Positions 27,495 to 35,991 of a DNA stretch of 64,000 bases are shown here, piece by piece. Made by a program: the position numbers and the translations under genes. Within the stretch, counting starts at the first letter, position 1. Each line of letters starts with the position of its first letter. This stretch comes from Ruthenibacterium lactatiformans (GTDB taxonomy: Bacteria; Bacillota; Clostridia; Oscillospirales; Ruminococcaceae): NCBI RefSeq assembly GCF_000949455.1, contig NZ_JXXK01000007.1, forward strand, positions 1 to 64,000, given 5' to 3'. Below the pieces are notes generated by a model. It saw only the letters and a program-made list of their open reading frames with translations, was not told where the DNA came from and did no database searches.

Positions 27495-27983
27495 TTAAAA
27501 CTCCGCAAGCTCCGTAAATGCACTGTCCTCCGCTTCGGTGACGCTCCCATAGATGCACCGGGTCCTGCAGCCCACACGCAGATAATGGCGCAAAACGGTC
27601 TTTGCCGTGAAAGGCATCTCCCGCTTCAGCACGCTGTCATACGGCACCCACTCCAGCCTGCCCTCATCACATGTGCCTCTCACTGCGGCGCCGGGCTTCA
27701 GCCCTGCAAAAAAATAGTAATTCTGCCGGATCTCCCCGTTTTTCATGCGCAGCGTGATATACCGCAGACGCAGCTCCTCCAGGCTTTCCTCCGTAAGGCC
27801 GGTCTCTTCCCGCAGCTCCCGCAGAGCACAGGCCCGAGGGTCGTTCAATTCGGCCTGCTCAAAATGGCCGCCTACGCCGCACCAGGACGGCGCTACCACG
27901 CGGGAGCCGACCCGGTACAGCATCAGCAGTTTCCCCTCCCGGAAAAGGTATACCGCAGTCATATTCCGCAGCTTCTCAGCCAT
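27495..27983 (-). CDS. NUDIX hydrolase
   Basis: 162-residue nucleoside-diphosphate-linked hydrolase. The NUDIX box is GGHFEQAE...RELREETGL with two extra residues between the GxxE part and REL, as in some clostridial members. Starts at 27983, seven bases after GGAGGG; an ATG eight codons earlier has no ribosome site. Specific substrate unknown. Not obviously linked to its neighbours. Confidence 0.9.
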   Translation of the reverse strand: MAEKLRNMTAVYLFREGKLLMLYRVGSRVVAPSWCGVGGHFEQAELNDPRACALRELREETGLTEESLEELRLRYITLRMKNGEIRQNYYFFAGLKPGAAVRGTCDEGRLEWVPYDSVLKREMPFTAKTVLRHYLRVGCRTRCIYGSVTEAEDSAFTELAEF

Positions 27984-28007
27984 GGCGTTTCCCTCCGTCC
28001 GGCGCAC

Positions 28008-28484
28008 TGCTGCACGCCAATGTTTCCAGTATAAAACGGGCCGCCCGTTTTTTCAAGCCGGACAGCCTGTTTCATCTTGGAAAAGAACTGCTTTTTCGCC
28101 AAGGTGCTTCCGAACAGGCGTTTGGCCCCGTTCGCCGCGCACGGCGGTCTTCGCCGCAGCTTCGCTTTAAACGCCCCGCGCCGGCCCGCGGGGCGCACAG
28201 CATTGTTTGAAATGAAAAAGGGGACAGCTGAGCGCTAAGGGCCGCATCCCCTTTCGGCGCGGTTGTCCGCAAGGGGACTTTGCACGCTTCTATACGCGCC
28301 TGCGGGCGCAGTTCCCCTTTTGGCCGCATGCGCCCCATGGCCTGCACTTTGCTTCGCAAGGCTGCATGGCTTTGCCGCCGCCAGCTTTTTCTCCGGAAGC
28401 TCTTTTACCTTTTCACTTTTTTCGGCATTCCGACAGGCCGCCCGTTCTTTTATCGCCTCGGCAAAAACGGAATGCCGCAGCGCT
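28008..28484. other. Gene-free gap containing a dispersed repeat
   Basis: No ORF here looks like a protein. The left part (28079-28255) is a copy of a repeat found again near 59504. The right part contains a 10-bp inverted repeat CGGCATTCCG (28423-28432) / CGGAATGCCG (28468-28477) with a 35-base loop, close behind the stop of the leftward XRE gene. Confidence 0.5.
28079..28255. repeat. Dispersed intergenic repeat, copy A
   Basis: Shares an ordered series of blocks with the copy at 59504-59672: GGAAAAG...GCTTTTTCG, AAG.TGCTT, GCACGGCGG.CTTCG, GCTTCGCT, CCC.GCGGGG, and AAATGAAAAA near the right end, where an A-run/GGGG arm pairs with CCCCTTT. Mismatches are scattered, so the copies are old or imperfect. 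It has no coding potential. Confidence 0.6.
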
Positions 28485-29249
28485 TCACGCCGCCCCCAGG
28501 CTCAGCAGCCACCGCAGCGCGGGACAGAGTCCCGGACAATTCGCCGTCAGATACGCCGCCACATCCTGCATCTTCGTCGCTTCGGTGATAACCAGGCCCG
28601 CATCTGCATTCGCCCCCACAGAGACAGGCGCCGCAGCTGCGCCGCCCACGGCCACCCGGGAAGCAACGGCCGCGCCGCCCATGGCGTACATACCAATGGC
28701 ACAGCCGCCTGCCGCCACCAGCCCCACGGCCACGCCGCCCACAGCGAACCCGCCCAGCGCAAGGCCGCCCAGGCTCAGCAGGCCCACACCGATGCCGCAG
28801 AAGCTTACAACGCCCACGCCAAATCCCCCCAGCGCGACGATGCCCGTGGCAATATTGCCGATGGCGATGACGCCTTTTGCACGCCGTAGGCCATAGCCGC
28901 AGTTGATGTGCACCAGTGGAAGGCCGAGCAGTGTGTGTTTGCTTTTGTATTCATAACCGGGAACAACGTTTACCGTCGCGCCCGCCGGCACACACACCGT
29001 CTGTCCTGCCGTCACCACCTGCACCGTACCGCTGGGCTTCGTTTCCACCACGGCCTCCGGCCGCACCAACGCGTCCAGTGAAGTACCGAACAGGTCCGCC
29101 AGAGCCACCAGCTTGGGCAGATCCGGCATGGTCTGCCCCGCCTCCCATTTGCTCACCGCCTGACGGGAAACATCCATCAAGTCTGCAAGCTGTTCCTGGG
29201 AAAAGCCTTTTTCCCGCCGCAGCCGCACAAGGTTATCCGCAAAGGTCAT
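28485..29249 (-). CDS. XRE-family regulator fused to a hydrophobic pentad-repeat domain
   Basis: 254 residues. Residues 5-60 are a canonical XRE helix-turn-helix (LVRLRREKGFSQEQLADLMDVSRQAVSKWEAG). After a linker comes a run of about 13 five-residue units (128-192) of the form x-[AGS]-[VILM]-[GC]-[GVLN], e.g. IAIGN, VALGG, LSLGG, FAVGG. Such Ala/Gly-hydrophobic pentads could form a beta-solenoid or a Gly-zipper membrane bundle. Comparable XRE/repeat proteins exist in clostridia but their role is not known to me. The ATG at 29249 follows GGAGAG. Gene stands alone. Confidence 0.8.
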   Translation of the reverse strand: MTFADNLVRLRREKGFSQEQLADLMDVSRQAVSKWEAGQTMPDLPKLVALADLFGTSLDALVRPEAVVETKPSGTVQVVTAGQTVCVPAGATVNVVPGYEYKSKHTLLGLPLVHINCGYGLRRAKGVIAIGNIATGIVALGGFGVGVVSFCGIGVGLLSLGGLALGGFAVGGVAVGLVAAGGCAIGMYAMGGAAVASRVAVGGAAAAPVSVGANADAGLVITEATKMQDVAAYLTANCPGLCPALRWLLSLGAA

Positions 29250-29375
29250 ATTGATCTCTCCTTTTGTTTTTGATGGACTTATCATAGCCTGTTCCCCTTT
29301 CTGTGCGCCACCAACCTGCGCCTTGCAATTTGTCAACCGCAGGTTGCGTGTGCTTTTTCTGCTCTTCACAAAGCA

Positions 29376-29402
29376 AAAAGGGCCGCGCCGTGGCGCGGCC
29401 CG
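29376..29402 (-). terminator. Terminator of the PfkB-family kinase gene
   Basis: Ten-pair stem GGGCCGCGCC / GGCGCGGCCC followed on the minus strand by TTTTTG, about 20 bases past the stop codon. Confidence 0.88.
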
Positions 29403-29423
29403 CAAAACAAGCGGGGAGTGCGG

Positions 29424-30440
29424 TCAGCGGTTCATCTCGCTCACCGGGCCCGTGGCGTTGTGCTCCCGGATGATGCGGTCGATCTCCTTGAAATCGGAAG
29501 AAGGCAGATCGCCCGGCACTGTGTTTTTGACGCTGGATGTGGCGTTACCGAACTGCATGGCTTTCTGTGGATCGCCGTATTTTAACAGGCCGAACAGCAC
29601 ACCCGCCACATAGGCGTCGCCGGAACCGATGCGGTCAATGACGTCGATGTTGGTATAGGGCGGCTCCGTGTAAAACGCGTCCTGCTGGGCGGAATACAGC
29701 ACCGAGGTGAAATTGTGCTTACGCGGGCTGAGGACCGTGCGCTGGGTGGTGGCGACAATTTTCACGCCGTACTCCTGCGCGTAACTTTTCATGATGTCCT
29801 GCAGCTCTCCGGTTTTTTGGAACATACGGCGGCTGGTCTCTTCAGAAACGAACAATACATCCACCAGCGGCAGGATGCCTTTGATGGTCTCTCGCGCTTC
29901 GTCTTCACCCCACAGGTTCGCACGGTAGTTCACGTCAAAGGAGATGAGCGCGCCGTTTTCCTTGAATTTTTTCAGCACCTGAATGGCCACGTCGCGCGTG
30001 CCCAGCGCCAGGCTGATCCCGCTTAGATGGAACATCCGCGCGGAAGAAAACGCCTCGGCCGGAATATCGTCCATCGTAAGGCCGCAGACGGAAGCGTTGA
30101 ATCGGTCATACACGATGGTCGGCTTGCGCGGCGCGGCGCCCATCTCATAATAATAGATGCCGAGGCGTGCGCGCGGGTCGTCGTCATACGTTAAATAATC
30201 ATCCGACACGCCGACGAAGCGGATGCGGTTTTTGATGAAGGTCCCCAGCTCGTTCTGCGGCAAGCGAGAGATGATGCCCGTTCGCAGGCCCATGAGCGCT
30301 ACGCCGGAGGCTACGTTCAGCTCCGCGCCGCCGGCGCGCTTTTCAAAAATGTCCCCATCCACGATGCGGGCATGACGCGGCGGCGAAAGCCGCAGCATGA
30401 TCTCGCCGAAGGTAATGAGGTCGAACGCCTTTTTTTCCAT
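29424..30440 (-). CDS. PfkB-family sugar kinase (2-keto-3-deoxygluconate kinase-like)
   Basis: 338-residue ribokinase-fold kinase. N-terminal 'ITFGEIMLRLSPP' is typical of KdgK-type kinases, and the C-terminal signature DRIGSGDAYVAG holds the catalytic Asp. Probably phosphorylates 2-keto-3-deoxygluconate or a related keto-sugar acid, feeding aldol cleavage to pyruvate and triose phosphate; the exact substrate is inferred. Start at 30440 with GGAGGG six bases upstream. No aldolase partner lies beside it; the sugar locus far to the right has one. Confidence 0.85.
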   Translation of the reverse strand: MEKKAFDLITFGEIMLRLSPPRHARIVDGDIFEKRAGGAELNVASGVALMGLRTGIISRLPQNELGTFIKNRIRFVGVSDDYLTYDDDPRARLGIYYYEMGAAPRKPTIVYDRFNASVCGLTMDDIPAEAFSSARMFHLSGISLALGTRDVAIQVLKKFKENGALISFDVNYRANLWGEDEARETIKGILPLVDVLFVSEETSRRMFQKTGELQDIMKSYAQEYGVKIVATTQRTVLSPRKHNFTSVLYSAQQDAFYTEPPYTNIDVIDRIGSGDAYVAGVLFGLLKYGDPQKAMQFGNATSSVKNTVPGDLPSSDFKEIDRIIREHNATGPVSEMNR

Positions 30441-30713
30441 AGGAAAGCCCTCCATACGGTTATTTTCAATTTCAGTATAGCATAAAACTCCGCGCCTTGC
30501 GAGAAGGTTTTGCATTGTGGAACGTGCCTCCCGCCCGCCGCATCAGCACTGTGCAACTCTTGCGCGGGCGGGTTGTAAAAGGTGCGGAAAGGGCACCATG
30601 CGGTTTCTTTCTTTTGCTGCGCATGCTATAATAAAAATGTATTGAAAATTTACAAAAGAGCCGGAGCGGCCCGAAGCGGGGTTGCTCCACAAGGTCAAAA
30701 AGGAGAGGTTTTT
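30441..30713. promoter_or_regulatory. Divergent promoters between the sugar kinase and MATE genes
   Basis: Plus strand: extended -10 TGCTATAAT (TATAAT 30627-30632) with a weak TTTCTT -35, serving the MATE gene. Minus strand: extended -10 TGCTATACT (TATACT 30480-30475) serving the kinase. The MATE leader contains a stem GGAGC...GCTCC near 30665-30687. Confidence 0.6.
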
Positions 30714-32090
30714 TTGCAGAACAAGGACGAAGCGCTGGGCACACAACCCATTGGCAAGCTGATGCTCAGTCTTGCCCTGCCGGCCGTTGCCGCGCAGTTC
30801 ATCAACATGCTGTACAATATCGTGGACCGGATCTACATCGGCAACATCCCCGGCACAGGCGCACTTGCGCTGACAGGCGTGGGCGTTACGTTCCCCATCA
30901 TCCTGCTGGTCTCGGCCTTTGCCGCATTCGCCGGAATGGGCGGCGCGCCGCTGGCTTCCATCCAGCTGGGCGCCGGCAACCGTGAAGGTGCGGAAAAAAT
31001 TCTGGGCAACTGCTTTTCCATGCTTCTGGTGCTGTCTGTTACACTGACAGTCATTTTCAGCATCTTCAAAACGCCGCTGTTGTATATGTTCGGCGCCTCC
31101 GACGCCATCATCGGCTATGCGGAGGACTATATCTCCATTTACCTGGCGGGTACTATTTTCGTACAGCTTGCTCTGGGCCTCAACACTTTCATCAGCGCAC
31201 AGGGCCACGCCACCGTTGCAATGCTCAGCGTGCTCATCGGCGCGGTCATTAACATCGTGCTCGACCCGGTGTTTATTTTCGTGTTCGGCATGGGCGTTTC
31301 CGGCGCGGCGCTGGCTACCATCCTTTCTCAAGCCGTCAGCGCCGCGTGGGTGCTGCGCTTTTTGTCCAGCGCAAAAAGCGGCATCCGCATCCGGCGCGGG
31401 AACATGAAGTTCGAAAAGCGTGTGGTTGGCAAGGTCATCGGGCTGGGCATCGCTCCTTTCATCATGCAAAGCACCGAGAGCCTTGTGAATATCACGCTGA
31501 ACGCCGGGCTGCAGCGCTACGGCGGCGACCTGTACGTGGGCAGTATGACCATTATGCAGAGCGTGATGCAGATGCTCGTCATGCCCATCCAGGGCATCAC
31601 ACAGGGCGCGCAGCCCATTATGAGCTACAACTACGGCGCCAAGAATTACAGCCGCGTGCGCAAAACTTTCAGCCTGCTGCTCAAGGTAATGCTGCTCGTT
31701 ACCGTCTCGGGCTTTGCCCTGGCCGCGCTCCTTCCCGGCGTGCTGGCGCGCATGTTCACTCAGGACGCGGAGCTGATAGAAATCGTTAAAAAAATGATGC
31801 CCATTTTCTTCGGCGGCATTTGGGCCTTCGGCGCGCAAATGGCCTGCCAGACCACCTTTATGGCGCTTGGCCAGGCCAAGATCAGCCTGTTCCTGGCGCT
31901 GCTGCGCAAAGTGGTGCTGTTGGTGCCCCTGGCATTGCTGCTGCCTGTTGTCATGGGCGGCAATGTGCTGGGCATCTATATTGCCGAGCCTGTGGCCGAC
32001 GTGATCGCCAGCTTTACCACGCTGTCCCTGTTCCTCATCAAGCGCAAAACGCTGCTGCCCGACGGCGGCGCACCCGCAAAAAGCAAATAA
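30714..32090 (+). CDS. MATE family efflux transporter
   Basis: 458-residue 12-helix exporter of the MepA-like MATE branch: 'ALGTQPIGKLMLSLALPAVAAQFINMLYNIVDRIYIGNIPG' at the N-terminus and 'YNYGAKNY' after the second repeat. The TTG at 30714 is used because it follows AAAAAGGAGAGG and begins exactly where family members begin; the frame is open further upstream without a ribosome site. Differs clearly from the MATE at 23916, so it is not a local duplication. Substrate unknown. Confidence 0.93.
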   Translation: MQNKDEALGTQPIGKLMLSLALPAVAAQFINMLYNIVDRIYIGNIPGTGALALTGVGVTFPIILLVSAFAAFAGMGGAPLASIQLGAGNREGAEKILGNCFSMLLVLSVTLTVIFSIFKTPLLYMFGASDAIIGYAEDYISIYLAGTIFVQLALGLNTFISAQGHATVAMLSVLIGAVINIVLDPVFIFVFGMGVSGAALATILSQAVSAAWVLRFLSSAKSGIRIRRGNMKFEKRVVGKVIGLGIAPFIMQSTESLVNITLNAGLQRYGGDLYVGSMTIMQSVMQMLVMPIQGITQGAQPIMSYNYGAKNYSRVRKTFSLLLKVMLLVTVSGFALAALLPGVLARMFTQDAELIEIVKKMMPIFFGGIWAFGAQMACQTTFMALGQAKISLFLALLRKVVLLVPLALLLPVVMGGNVLGIYIAEPVADVIASFTTLSLFLIKRKTLLPDGGAPAKSK

Positions 32091-32123
32091 CCCGACGCTT
32101 ATTTTCAAACGACGGAGGCTGCC

Positions 32124-33398
32124 GTGAAGCACGATTCCTTTAAAACTTATCTGCACTGGGGGCTCACTGCCTTCGGCGTTGTCGCGTTGAGCATCCTGTT
32201 CTTTTTCTCTCTGTTCAAGGTGGGCGCGCTGGTGCATTTCTTCCAAACGCTGCTGGGCATTTTAATGCCGTTTGTGTACGGGCTGGCCATGGCCTATCTG
32301 CTGACTCCGGTGTTCAACTGGCTGCACGCGCGCTTTGCGCCCGCGCTGCAAAAACACGTAAAAAATCCACGCCGTGCTGCCCGCGCCGCAAAATTTCTTT
32401 CCACGACGCTTTCGGTGCTGCTGGCGCTGCTGCTTGTAGCCGCGCTGCTGTGGATGGTGCTGCCGCAGGTGATCTCCAGCATCGTCGGGCTGGTGGAATC
32501 CAATCTGCTGACGAACAGCATCCAGAACGTGACGGGCTGGATCGAGGACACGCTTCAGAACAACCCGCAGTTCGAAGCTGCCGCACAGCGGGTATATGCC
32601 GAAGCCGTGGCAGCTCTCACCGCATGGGTAAAAACGGACATGCTGCCCCAGCTGACGAACCTGATGAGCGGGCTGCTGGGCACCCTGACCTTTTTCAAGA
32701 ATGTATTCATCGGCATCATCATCGCCATTTATGTGCTCAACAGCAAACAGCTTTTTGCCGCACAGGCCAAAAAATTGCTGTACGGCTGCCTGAGCACCCG
32801 CCGCGCCAATATCGTGCTGGATAACGCACGTTTTACTCACCGGGTATTCGGCGGCTTCATCAACGGCAAGCTGCTGGATTCCCTCATCATCGGCATCCTG
32901 TGTTTTGTTGGGATGACAGCGCTGCGCATGCCGTATGCGATGCTCATCAGCGTGGTGGTGGGCGTAACGAACATCATCCCGTTTTTCGGGCCGTTTATCG
33001 GTGCCATTCCCAGCGGGCTGCTTATCCTTCTCATCGACCCGCTCAAGGCGCTTTACTTCGTGCTTTTTATCCTTGCGCTGCAGCAATTCGACGGCAATAT
33101 CCTGGGCCCAAAAATTCTGGGCGATTCCACCGGCCTTTCCAGCTTTTGGGTGATGTTCGCCATTCTGCTGGCCGGCGGGCTGTTCGGGTTTGTCGGCATG
33201 GTCGTCGGCGTGCCGCTGTTTGCGGTGCTGTACAGCATCCTCTCCGGGCTGGTGTGCCATTCGCTGCGCCGCAGGGGCATGCCGGAGGAAACACAGGCCT
33301 ATTATGAACTGGACCATGTGGATGAGCGCACACACGACATCCTATACAATGAGGCTCCGGCCCGGCCGGCCGCGGGATCTGCGGACAGGCCTGAATGA
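32124..33398 (+). CDS. AI-2E family transporter
   Basis: 424-residue polytopic membrane protein (PF01594). The family includes AI-2 exporters, sodium/proton antiporters and sporulation protein YtvI, so the substrate is open. The C-terminal half shows the conserved 'PYAMLISVVVGVTNIIPFFGPFIGAIPSGLLIL' and 'GPKILGDSTGLSSFWVMFAILLAGGLFGFVGMVVGVPLFAV'. GTG start with CGGAGG upstream, 33 bases after the MATE stop, so the two are probably co-transcribed. Confidence 0.93.
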   Translation: MKHDSFKTYLHWGLTAFGVVALSILFFFSLFKVGALVHFFQTLLGILMPFVYGLAMAYLLTPVFNWLHARFAPALQKHVKNPRRAARAAKFLSTTLSVLLALLLVAALLWMVLPQVISSIVGLVESNLLTNSIQNVTGWIEDTLQNNPQFEAAAQRVYAEAVAALTAWVKTDMLPQLTNLMSGLLGTLTFFKNVFIGIIIAIYVLNSKQLFAAQAKKLLYGCLSTRRANIVLDNARFTHRVFGGFINGKLLDSLIIGILCFVGMTALRMPYAMLISVVVGVTNIIPFFGPFIGAIPSGLLILLIDPLKALYFVLFILALQQFDGNILGPKILGDSTGLSSFWVMFAILLAGGLFGFVGMVVGVPLFAVLYSILSGLVCHSLRRRGMPEETQAYYELDHVDERTHDILYNEAPARPAAGSADRPE

Positions 33399-33418
33399 CC
33401 GTCTGTCCGCTTTGAATT

Positions 33419-33453
33419 GAAAATCGGGGATGTATGATACATCCCCGATTTTA
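33419..33453. terminator. Bidirectional terminator
   Basis: Perfect stem AAAATCGGGGATGTAT / ATACATCCCCGATTTT with T-runs on both sides, between the AI-2E gene and the convergent GNAT gene. Confidence 0.92.
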
Positions 33454-33511
33454 TTTTTCCACTTTCCGGCCGTGCGCTCCGTTTTTTTATACCCGCCAGC
33501 CTTCGCCCGCG

Positions 33512-34012
33512 TTACAGCACCCTTTCCATCACCACAGCCGTATAGCTTCCGTTGTTCACTTCCTCGCCTGTGCGCACAAAACCATTCTTGGTCCAGAATG
33601 CCTCGCTTTGGCAGTTTCCTTTGGCAAAGCCCAGCCTGGCACGCCTCAGACCCTGCCGTTTCAAAAAGCAGAGGCACTCTTCGATGATCGCCGTTCCCGT
33701 CCCTTTTCCCTGGCTGGCGGAATCCACCATGAAAAGGCCGATGAACGCAGTCTCATCATTGGGATATTTGAGGATCAGGTCCATAACGGCTGTCAGCATA
33801 CTGCCGTCAAAAAATCCAACGTAAAATTTATCTTCTCCGCTTTTCCCCGGCGGCAGAACTTTCATATCCTCCCGGATGCTTTCCAACGTTACACACGGCG
33901 GACAATATTTGTAAAATATGGGATTTCCCGCCGAAAGGCGGTACACTGCGCCGACATCGCTGTCACACAGCCTTCTGGCGCCATACCTCGAAGATAACCC
34001 GGCGGGCTCCAT
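33512..34012 (-). CDS. GNAT family N-acetyltransferase
   Basis: 166-residue acetyl-CoA-dependent transferase. The pyrophosphate-binding motif A is 'GLFMVDSASQGKGTGTAII' (Q-x-x-G-x-G/A pattern), followed by 'RLGFAKGNCQSEAFWTKNGF', the typical motif B. Acceptor unknown. GGGGAAAGG precedes the ATG. Its sequence is less GC-rich than its neighbours in places, but not enough to claim transfer. Confidence 0.9.
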   Translation of the reverse strand: MEPAGLSSRYGARRLCDSDVGAVYRLSAGNPIFYKYCPPCVTLESIREDMKVLPPGKSGEDKFYVGFFDGSMLTAVMDLILKYPNDETAFIGLFMVDSASQGKGTGTAIIEECLCFLKRQGLRRARLGFAKGNCQSEAFWTKNGFVRTGEEVNNGSYTAVVMERVL

Positions 34013-34061
34013 CCTTTCCCCTTCTTTCTCACCTATGGCTTCATGCTGCTCCGGCTGGAAA

Positions 34062-34100
34062 ACAGGCAGGGCCGCCGCAAATGCGGCGGCCCTGCCTGTA
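34062..34100 (-). terminator. Terminator after ruvX
   Basis: Perfect stem of 16-17 bp (CAGGCAGGGCCGCCGC with its complement) followed on the minus strand by TTTTCC. Confidence 0.88.
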
Positions 34101-34109
34101 TCCGTCTGT

Positions 34110-34535
34110 TCAGCTTTTTCCCGTATTGCGGCGGTATGCCATGTAACTTTCCAAAATCACCGTCGCCGCCACCGCGTCCAGCACATCCTTACGCCTTTTG
34201 CCGTAAGTGCCGTTTTCCGAAAGGATGTTCGCCGCGCTTACGGTCGTCTGCCGCTCGTCCCACAGCTCCACGGGAATGGGCACAATGGCCCGCAGCGTAT
34301 CGGCCAGCTTATGGCTCTTCTGGGCGCGCGGGCCCTCACTGCCGTCCATGTTTTTCGGCAGGCCGATGACGATCATCCCCACCTCATATTCGCGGCTGGC
34401 GTACACGATTTTTTCCGCCACCTTGGCCAGACTCTTCTCCTCGATGATGCCGATGGGACTGGCCAGGAACTCGGTGCGGTCACACACAGCAAGGCCCGTT
34501 CGGGCATCGCCGTAATCCACTGCCATGATCTTCAT
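34110..34535 (-). CDS. ruvX: RuvX/YqgF family protein, RNase H-fold nuclease
   Basis: 141-residue RNase H-like protein involved in pre-16S rRNA 5'-end maturation and proposed as a Holliday junction resolvase. 'MAVDYGDARTGLAVCD' carries the first catalytic Asp; 'IGLPKNMDGSEGPRAQ' and 'WDERQTTVSA' are the other family blocks, and 'KRRKDVLDAVAATVIL' holds the last Asp. Length is standard. Start at 34535 has GGGAG upstream. Confidence 0.95.
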   Translation of the reverse strand: MKIMAVDYGDARTGLAVCDRTEFLASPIGIIEEKSLAKVAEKIVYASREYEVGMIVIGLPKNMDGSEGPRAQKSHKLADTLRAIVPIPVELWDERQTTVSAANILSENGTYGKRRKDVLDAVAATVILESYMAYRRNTGKS

Positions 34536-34636
34536 TGCATTCTCCCTTCCTGCATGCTTGTATCTCATGCGGAATATACCTTTTATCATACAGGATACGG
34601 ATGGTTTTTTCAAGCTGCGGCACACCCTGAAGCGCT

Positions 34637-35095
34637 CTATTTGCCGCCCCGCGCCCGCACACGCAGGCCCGCGATGATATTCATGAGCGACGCCACACAG
34701 ATAATGCCCAACGCAATTGCACCGGCCTCGGTGAGCACCCGCTGGGCATACTGGCCGAACGCCTCATACTGCCCGCGCACAAGAAAGCTCATCATATAAT
34801 ATAGGTCGCCGCCTGGAATCAGCGGAATGAGCATGGGAACCAGCAGCATGATGACCGGCGCCTTGACGGCGCGCGCCAGCAGCTCGCTGGCCAACGCCGC
34901 CGCCAGCGTGGCGAAAAACAGGCCCGCAAAAATATCCAGGCCGTTACAGGTGCAGGCCAGATACACCGCCCACGCCAACGCGCCGCCTCCGGCGGCCAGC
35001 AGCAGCTTGCGCCCGCGGATATTGAACAGCACGGCAAACCCAACCGAGCCGATGCAGCCCATAAGCGTCTGTACAAAATACCAAGCCATTTTCAT
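34637..35095 (-). CDS. Threonine/serine exporter, ThrE-like C-terminal subunit
   Basis: 152 residues, five hydrophobic segments, matching the ThrE_2/DUF3815 half of split threonine/serine exporters ('LLVPMLIPLIPGGDLYYMM' is the hallmark). Its start overlaps the stop of the larger subunit by four bases (ATGA). The two together equal one full-length ThrE of actinobacteria. Confidence 0.9.
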   Translation of the reverse strand: MKMAWYFVQTLMGCIGSVGFAVLFNIRGRKLLLAAGGGALAWAVYLACTCNGLDIFAGLFFATLAAALASELLARAVKAPVIMLLVPMLIPLIPGGDLYYMMSFLVRGQYEAFGQYAQRVLTEAGAIALGIICVASLMNIIAGLRVRARGGK

Positions 35096-35886
35096 CCCCC
35101 CATCCGCATCAGCACGGCTGCAAAGCCGATGGCAATGGCCAGAGCCTTGAGCACGGCCTCGCTGAGTCCCAGAAGGCCGGAAATGGTATCGCCGTTAATC
35201 ATGTCCCGCAGCGAGGTCGTCAGCGCAATGCCCGGAATGAGCAGCATGATGTTGCCGATGATGATCTTATCCGGGTTCTGGCCCAGGCCGAAGCCCACCA
35301 TCAGCATGACGGCCAGTGCTGCCAGCGCGCTGGCCAGCATACTCTGCAAAATACCGTTGAGCCGCAGCCGCTGGCAAAAGCGCAGCGCGCCGAACAGCAG
35401 CATGCCCGAAACGGCCGCCGTCGCAGCGTCGCGTAACGTGCCGCCGAAAAAGGCGGAGAACGCCGCTGAGATAACGGCGTACATGGCGCACTGGGCGGCG
35501 TCCGGGTAAGCCGGGGCATTGCGTACCTCCTCCACCGCCTGCCGGAATTTTTCCGGCGGCAGCGGGCCTGCACACAGTCTGCGCGAGAGCGCGTTCACCC
35601 GTTCCACACGGCCCAGGTCCGTATCCCGCGCGCGGATGCGCCGCGTTTGTGTAAGTGCGCGCCCCTCCGGTGTGCGCACCGTCAGCACGATGCTGGACGT
35701 GATGGTAAAAACGTCCGCCTGCGCAAAACCATACACCATACACAATCGGGTGAGGGTATCCTCCACACGCATCACCTCGGCACCGCTGGTCAAGAGCAGT
35801 TCACCCATGTCCAGAATGCACGCCAAAAGCGCGCCGTCCTGCGTTTCCGCCTCGCCCGGCGGCGCGGCGGCCTGTCCCTGTGCCAT
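35092..35886 (-). CDS. Threonine/serine exporter, ThrE-like N-terminal subunit
   Basis: 264 residues: a soluble N-terminal part (DMGELLLTSGAEVMRVEDTLTRLCMVYG, the DUF1212/ThrE_1 signature) and five transmembrane helices with 'IIIGNIMLLIPGIALTTSLRDMINGDTISG'. Forms a split exporter with the downstream subunit. The ATG at 35886 follows GGAGGGG; the upstream extension of 23 codons has no ribosome site. Confidence 0.92.
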   Translation of the reverse strand: MAQGQAAAPPGEAETQDGALLACILDMGELLLTSGAEVMRVEDTLTRLCMVYGFAQADVFTITSSIVLTVRTPEGRALTQTRRIRARDTDLGRVERVNALSRRLCAGPLPPEKFRQAVEEVRNAPAYPDAAQCAMYAVISAAFSAFFGGTLRDAATAAVSGMLLFGALRFCQRLRLNGILQSMLASALAALAVMLMVGFGLGQNPDKIIIGNIMLLIPGIALTTSLRDMINGDTISGLLGLSEAVLKALAIAIGFAAVLMRMGG

Positions 35887-35957
35887 GCGTTTCCCCTCCG
35901 CAAAATCCACAATTTTTCCGGCGGCATCCGCGGGCGCGGGGCCCGCGTGAACCACAC

Positions 35958-35991
35958 AAAGCGCGGCACAGCGTGCCGCGCTTTCTGTTTT
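35958..35991. terminator. Hairpin terminator at the end of the sugar operon
   Basis: Perfect 12-bp stem AAAGCGCGGCAC / GTGCCGCGCTTT with a three-base loop, starting right after the stop codon of the last leftward gene of the sugar locus. The T-run is better on the plus strand (CTGTTTTT); on the minus strand it is short, so some read-through to the ThrE genes is possible. Confidence 0.7.

Noticed and set aside
30543..32246. 567-residue minus-strand ORF opposite the second MATE gene
   Set aside because: Composition is His/Gln/Arg-rich shadow typical of the reverse strand of GC-rich coding DNA, and it lies wholly opposite a clear MATE gene with ribosome site and promoter.
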